From Candidatus Sabulitectum sp. (lineage in GTDB: Bacteria > Fermentibacterota > Fermentibacteria > Fermentibacterales > JCC-6): a DNA stretch of 47,475 nt. Position numbers and translations under genes: made by a program. Positions within the stretch are counted from its first letter, which is position 1; each line of letters opens with the position of its first letter. The notes under the pieces are model-generated. The model searched no databases. It was not told the DNA's origin and was given only the letters and a program-made list of their open reading frames with translations. Below, one piece after another: positions 43,222 to 47,475 of the stretch. Where the stretch lies: NCBI GenBank assembly GCA_029938555.1, contig JAOZUR010000016.1, positions 1-47,475 of the forward strand. Direction: 5' to 3'.

Positions 43222-44441
43222 CTGCGTTTTCTACGGATAAGCTGAAATAGCTTAACAATCAGATCAGCGAGACCTGTGGGTTTGTAAAATACCGGTTCAA
43301 AAAGCTCCTGACCTGGATATAATTTTTCCGCAAGTGGAGCGCCTTTGTATAAACGAATTGTTCCTATATTGATAAATGTACTGCCCCAACCTAGAAAAAT
43401 TCTGGCTCTTGCCATGAAAATAAACTTTTTCAAAAGAGCTGTGAAATTTTCTCCTGGCGCTGCACTAAAGAAATTAATTCCCACAGAAAAACCTGTTTCT
43501 CGCGATCGTTTAACCACAGGCCAAAGTCGCTTCAACGCGCCGCCTTTGCCCATGAGTTTCCAGCCCTTTTTAGTGATAACATCAGGGGAAAAATCTACGG
43601 ATCTACAACCTGCCGCATAAAGGTTTTTTAAACTTTCAAGTGGTACCGATTCTGACAACCAAGCACCCCATGGTGGAACATTATCTATTTTAGATATTGC
43701 TTCTATAAGTGACAAGTAGTAATCTCGCGGATGGTCAAAAACCGAATCTACAAACATAAATGAATCAAAACCTTGCTTTTTTATCTCTTCAATATCATCA
43801 ACCACATGCTGAATAGGCCTTAACCTAAAAGCTTTACCACTAAGCGATTTGTATGTACAATAGGCACAGTTAAACACACAACCTCTTCTGGACTGTACGC
43901 CAACAGAACCCTTGCCAGGATAGTTTTTTGCAGGGAAAATACTGTAATCTGGTAAGGTTATGCTTTCCAATGCAGGTCTTGGAGGTTTTGCAATACCTGA
44001 TTGCAACCAAGATGGGCAAGGTGCACCCTCTAAATATTCCAGCACTTCCGGTAATGCCTTTTCACATTCGCCTACCATTGCTATATCAATTCTAGGCCAG
44101 AGTTCTGTAATCTTTTCAGGATATATTGAAAAACCTGCTCCACCGGTTATAACAGTTCCTTTCCACTTTTCGAGAGCTCTCATTATCTCTCCGAAAGAGT
44201 CAAGGTACCAGTGAGTAATCGGATAAGAACTATCATCTATATTTCTTACTGAAATTGCCACAACATCAGGTTTTACTAAAGTTAGCTTCTCTTTAAGGGC
44301 TTCTCCAGGGAATTCAACCAGACTTAAATCTATACCAGAACATTCATGCATATCCATAGCTCCAGCCAAATAAGCAAGACCTATGGGATATATAGGAGCC
44401 TCTCTCCGACCAACCGGTGATTGAACAAGCAGAACTCTCAA
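43218..44441 (-). CDS. B12-binding-type radical SAM protein
   Basis: A 407-residue enzyme with an N-terminal cobalamin-binding-like Rossmann region (about 1-140, VDVVAISVRN-type strand, VITGGAGFSIYPE) and a radical SAM core with C188-x3-C192-x2-C195 (SRRGCVFNCAYCTYK). No DxHxxG motif is seen, so any cobalamin would be bound base-off or not at all. This architecture is used by methyltransferases and many uncharacterised enzymes; the substrate is unknown. TTG start with GGAG five to six bases upstream. It begins the aroE-HydE-like operon. Confidence 0.75.
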   Translation of the reverse strand: MRVLLVQSPVGRREAPIYPIGLAYLAGAMDMHECSGIDLSLVEFPGEALKEKLTLVKPDVVAISVRNIDDSSYPITHWYLDSFGEIMRALEKWKGTVITGGAGFSIYPEKITELWPRIDIAMVGECEKALPEVLEYLEGAPCPSWLQSGIAKPPRPALESITLPDYSIFPAKNYPGKGSVGVQSRRGCVFNCAYCTYKSLSGKAFRLRPIQHVVDDIEEIKKQGFDSFMFVDSVFDHPRDYYLSLIEAISKIDNVPPWGAWLSESVPLESLKNLYAAGCRSVDFSPDVITKKGWKLMGKGGALKRLWPVVKRSRETGFSVGINFFSAAPGENFTALLKKFIFMARARIFLGWGSTFINIGTIRLYKGAPLAEKLYPGQELFEPVFYKPTGLADLIVKLFQLIRRKRR

Positions 44442-44463
44442 TTTATCTCCAATCTGTTCGCCT

Positions 44464-44491
44464 TTGCCTCTGCATCTTCTTTTACTATAAT
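44464..44491 (+). promoter_or_regulatory. Putative promoter of the membrane HD-GYP operon
   Basis: TTGCCT (44464-44469), 16-nt spacer and consensus TATAAT (44486-44491), about 50 nt before the GTG at 44541. Confidence 0.35.
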
Positions 44492-44540
44492 GAAAAATAC
44501 AAGAGCTTCACATAGTAGCCATTTTTAGAAAGCTGCTTCG

Positions 44541-46043
44541 GTGAAAAAACAGAAGGGTTTTGAGATAAAAAAATACAACTGGAGCAAAATTTCAGTACAG
44601 ATTTTGATTAGCATTTTTTTCGTGGTATTAACGATTTTGGTATCTCCCAACAGCGTTATATCTGGATTAGTATGCTTTTCAGCAATAACTTCATCATATT
44701 TTGCATTTGACCTTAAAAGTGAGCAACTCACACTTTTTCCCGTTTTTTTATGGCTAGCATTTCTTTTTGGAGGATTCCTTTCAGGGATTATTGTTTATCT
44801 CTCTTTAATTATAGCTGCATTATGGTTCAACTTGAAACCCGCTAAAATATTCACTTTTTTTCTGAAATACATTCCTTTAGTTATTCTTTTCTTTTTTACA
44901 CTTTCAACTGGAACTGGATTAAAAGCATTTTATCTACTTTTGATTCCGTCAGGAATAATAATTCAAGTACTCACAGGTACCATTTCTCTTAAGTCTTTAA
45001 AAATCGTTTCTATTACTTGGTTACTTTATGGGATTTTCTCTTGGATTATTCATTTCTTTCTTACAGGCTCCGGGATTGTCGGTGGAGTTATGATCATCAC
45101 TGCTATATTCACATCATTAGTTATGAATTACAAAACAAAACTGCAATTAAATTCAATTTCACAAAGAATTGAATTGCTATCACTGCAAAATAAATTTGTA
45201 AGCTACCTGTATGATAAAAATGCCGATTTTCAATTATACTTAATGAACGGCTCAGAGGTCTGGACTATGCAAGGAAAACCAGCTTCCATCAATATATCTC
45301 AACCGAAATCCAGAAATTATGAAATTGTTCGACAGGGGAAATGGCTCCTTGTTTCCACAAAAAAATCAACTTTTATAGCAGAAGGAAAAGCTGCATCGGA
45401 GCTGGAAACCCTCAGTAAAACCGATTTAATGGAAACCCTAGATCTTCTTGAAAATATCTGGACAGCGTCTTTTAGAAAAAAAAGGCTGGAAAATGCATTC
45501 ATGGGAGCTGCGTTAATGTTTGTACAATTAGCAGATAAGAGAGACTCTGATACCCATAACCATTCTGTGCGCGTTTCAACCATGGCAGTTCGATTAGCCA
45601 AGATTCTAAAGCTACCGGAAAGTGAAATTCTACAATTACGAGTAGGCGCATTGCTTCATGACATTGGAAAACTAGCGATTCCCGCCCATCTGATAATGAA
45701 AAAAGGATTATTAACCCAAAAGGAAAGAACTCTAATCGAAACCCACCCTGAAGCAGGAGGTAAGCTTCTAGGCGAAATTCAAAGATATGATGAAACAATT
45801 ACAATTGTTAACCAACACCATGAGCACATTGATGGTACTGGTTACCCACTAGGTCTAAAAGGTTCTTCTATTTCTCTTCTTGCCCGAATAGTTGCTGTTG
45901 CTGATGTGTTTGATGCAATTACTTCACCTAGGTCATATCATCTTGGAATTTCTGAAAAAAGTGCTTTTCAGGAGATAAACAAATATCGTGGAATACATTT
46001 TGATGCAAATGTTGTTGATGCACTGAAAGATCTAATATTATGA
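44541..46043 (+). CDS. Membrane HD-GYP protein, probable c-di-GMP phosphodiesterase
   Basis: A 500-residue protein with about seven transmembrane segments in residues 12-195 (a MASE-like sensory module), a helical linker and small soluble region (about 200-320), and an HD-GYP domain (about 320-495). The active site is intact: H373-D374 in HDIGK, H426-H427 and G434-Y435-P436 in HHEHIDGTGYP. It should hydrolyse cyclic di-GMP in response to a membrane signal. The GTG start lacks a clear ribosome-binding site. Its stop overlaps the start of the next gene (ATGA). Confidence 0.87.
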   Translation: MKKQKGFEIKKYNWSKISVQILISIFFVVLTILVSPNSVISGLVCFSAITSSYFAFDLKSEQLTLFPVFLWLAFLFGGFLSGIIVYLSLIIAALWFNLKPAKIFTFFLKYIPLVILFFFTLSTGTGLKAFYLLLIPSGIIIQVLTGTISLKSLKIVSITWLLYGIFSWIIHFFLTGSGIVGGVMIITAIFTSLVMNYKTKLQLNSISQRIELLSLQNKFVSYLYDKNADFQLYLMNGSEVWTMQGKPASINISQPKSRNYEIVRQGKWLLVSTKKSTFIAEGKAASELETLSKTDLMETLDLLENIWTASFRKKRLENAFMGAALMFVQLADKRDSDTHNHSVRVSTMAVRLAKILKLPESEILQLRVGALLHDIGKLAIPAHLIMKKGLLTQKERTLIETHPEAGGKLLGEIQRYDETITIVNQHHEHIDGTGYPLGLKGSSISLLARIVAVADVFDAITSPRSYHLGISEKSAFQEINKYRGIHFDANVVDALKDLIL

Positions 46044-47475
46044 AAATAAAAATTATAGCTTCATTTGCCTTGTTGTCTCTGTTTTTTGTTTTCCCACCTG
46101 ACTCAAAAAACCTTATAAATCCCGCTGATTCATTAAGCCTACTATTGCTGGCGGCAACTGGAATTCTCTTATCAAAACTTTTTATTCTATCGTCTGAAAA
46201 AGGTGATAAAATTGGCATTGAACCTGCCGTGATTGTTTGTCTTGCCACGTGGGAAACACCATCAATCATATACCCAATCACTGCTTTAATGGCCTTCAGT
46301 GGTAGTTTACTGAACGCTATGCGCATGCAAAAAAAACTTTCTACTGAAATTGTTAATGGTATATATCAAGGTATCTCTTTTCTTTTACTTTTGAAAGTAA
46401 GCACTTTTCTTTATTCGAATTTCCAATCATTCTTTCGTAATAATTCTATTATTCAAACATATCTAATTATGATAATATTAATAATAATAGTCACTCTTAT
46501 TCGATCAATATCTATATGCTTTTGCAATTTTATCAAAGAAAAATCTTTCTCAGCACTTAAGAAAGAAATCTTACTGAATTCGTTTATCATCCTTCCAGCA
46601 ATCCCCTCGGCATGGGCGGCTAGTCAAATCAATAGTGCAAATTTTTCTATTTCTGTGTATGCTCTTAGCCTATTCTCTATGTTATTCATTCATGGAATAA
46701 ATTTAAGAATAAACAGATCAGCCCATGAAAAAACAAATGAACTGGAAACCATACTTAAATTAAACAAACTATCAAGTGATCTTTTTTCCACACAAACAGA
46801 GATTGATGCTTTAAGAATTCTGAACAAAGCTGTATCGGAAGCTTGGGACTGTAAAACAGTCACTCAATGGAAATCGCTAAAATATTTTGACGGAGAATTC
46901 TGGGATACTGCAAATGCAGTCCATGTACAGCACGATGCCGGATTAATAATTTGGATTGATTCCTTCAATTCAACAATTCCATTGTATTTTGAAGCATTTC
47001 TTAACAGAGCGATTCCTGTGTTAACAGGCCTGGAAGCAGAAAAGAAAATGGAAAGAACTTCTTGGGAGTCAGTAGAAGCAATGATCTCATTTGTAGAAAA
47101 AGATAAAAGCGATTTTGCCGGTTTCAGCAGACGGGTGGCTAATACAACATCAAAACTATGTATTGCCTTAGAAAAGGATCTATGGTTCCACGATTGTATG
47201 CGTCTTGCTGGTCTGTTACACACCATATCTTTACCAAAAGAAAAGAATTCTAACCATATACCTCATTCTCTTCCAGAGATAACAATCATTGCTCTAAAAA
47301 ACATGATGGAACACTGGAGTGGCACGGGCCCCGCCGGTCAAAGCCACGAAGAAATTCCACTTGCTTCAAGAATTCTTGCTGTAAGCATCGCATGGGAAAA
47401 AGGCATGAACTCAGGAGTTACAATGGCAATAAGAGATATGCACATGAAGGCGGGAACCATTTACGATCCCCGCCT
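46040..47475 (+). CDS. Membrane protein with degenerate HD-GYP domain (3' end cut by window)
   Basis: An open frame begins at ATG 46040, overlapping the previous stop (ATGA), and remains open for 478 codons to the right edge. The N-terminal half has about seven hydrophobic segments (residues 1-230), like the preceding protein; a coiled linker follows (HEKTNELETILKLNKLSSDL, then a GAF-like stretch), and from about residue 355 the sequence aligns with the HD-GYP domain. Catalytic residues are replaced: HDIGK reads HTISL (H394, T395), HH reads MM just before E424-H425, and GYP reads GPA (430-432), so it should be inactive as a phosphodiesterase. It is probably a regulatory partner of the preceding active enzyme. 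Translation is read directly from the bases. Confidence 0.82.
   Translation, partial: MKIKIIASFALLSLFFVFPPDSKNLINPADSLSLLLLAATGILLSKLFILSSEKGDKIGIEPAVIVCLATWETPSIIYPITALMAFSGSLLNAMRMQKKLSTEIVNGIYQGISFLLLLKVSTFLYSNFQSFFRNNSIIQTYLIMIILIIIVTLIRSISICFCNFIKEKSFSALKKEILLNSFIILPAIPSAWAASQINSANFSISVYALSLFSMLFIHGINLRINRSAHEKTNELETILKLNKLSSDLFSTQTEIDALRILNKAVSEAWDCKTVTQWKSLKYFDGEFWDTANAVHVQHDAGLIIWIDSFNSTIPLYFEAFLNRAIPVLTGLEAEKKMERTSWESVEAMISFVEKDKSDFAGFSRRVANTTSKLCIALEKDLWFHDCMRLAGLLHTISLPKEKNSNHIPHSLPEITIIALKNMMEHWSGTGPAGQSHEEIPLASRILAVSIAWEKGMNSGVTMAIRDMHMKAGTIYDPR

Noticed and set aside
1-47475. CRISPR arrays, tRNA/rRNA genes, prophage or IS transposases
   Set aside because: No regularly spaced repeats, cloverleaf-type sequences, integrase or transposase motifs were found on either strand by reading; short unrecognised RNAs cannot be excluded.

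Overview
The window is an AT-rich (roughly 40% GC by eye), very densely coded bacterial chromosome segment with almost no spacer. Outer-membrane and periplasmic functions (BamD, LolA, SurA/PpiC chaperones, several lipoproteins, FtsEX, an LytM peptidase) point to a diderm bacterium. Low GC, many TTG starts and a mixed housekeeping order unlike Proteobacteria suggest an uncultured FCB-type or neighbouring candidate phylum. That placement is inference; no rRNA is present to settle it. I found no tRNA, rRNA, CRISPR array, prophage or transposase.

Layout. (1) 1-7783, mainly + strand: tail of a membrane protein, a DUF5684 membrane gene cut by a palindromic element, an RsmH-like methyltransferase, a PAS sensor, a - strand MFS permease, then pepF coupled to a triple-PAS HD-GYP gene. 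(2) 7766-22077, - strand: one tightly packed run reading upp, LytM peptidase, mfd, a SurA-like lipoprotein, two PpiC proteins, a SurA homologue, an S4 protein, ftsE, ftsX, yajC, def, fmt, DUF116. (3) tyrS on + with a near-consensus promoter, ending at a strong bidirectional terminator at about 23.4 kb. (4) 23454-40883, - strand: 22 genes without a clear break: HU-CBM48 fusion, ftsK, TPR/LytR_C lipoprotein, lolA, rimO, an unknown exported protein, a TPR lipoprotein, bamD, nadD, pilT, nfeD, slipin, dapA, dapB, MEMO1 and AMMECR1 proteins, a coiled-coil lipoprotein, DUF2807, tpx, ywbE, a DUF3298-like protein and a double adenylate kinase. (5) 41002-47475: aroK on +, then on - a cobalamin/radical SAM gene, aroE and a HydE-like radical SAM gene, and finally on + a membrane HD-GYP gene overlapping a second membrane gene whose HD-GYP domain has lost its key residues and which runs off the window.

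The genes work together mainly in envelope biogenesis and division (BamD, LolA, SurA/PpiC, FtsEX plus LytM, FtsK, YajC), protein maturation (def, fmt, rimO, pepF), diaminopimelate and shikimate synthesis, and cyclic-di-GMP turnover. The most novel points are the HU-CBM48 fusion just upstream of ftsK, the HD-GYP/pseudo-HD-GYP pair, the double adenylate kinase with a degenerate second half, the MEMO1-AMMECR1 pair without its usual radical SAM partner, and the palindromic insertion in the DUF5684 gene. Start positions were chosen from visible Shine-Dalgarno sequences and are approximate where noted.
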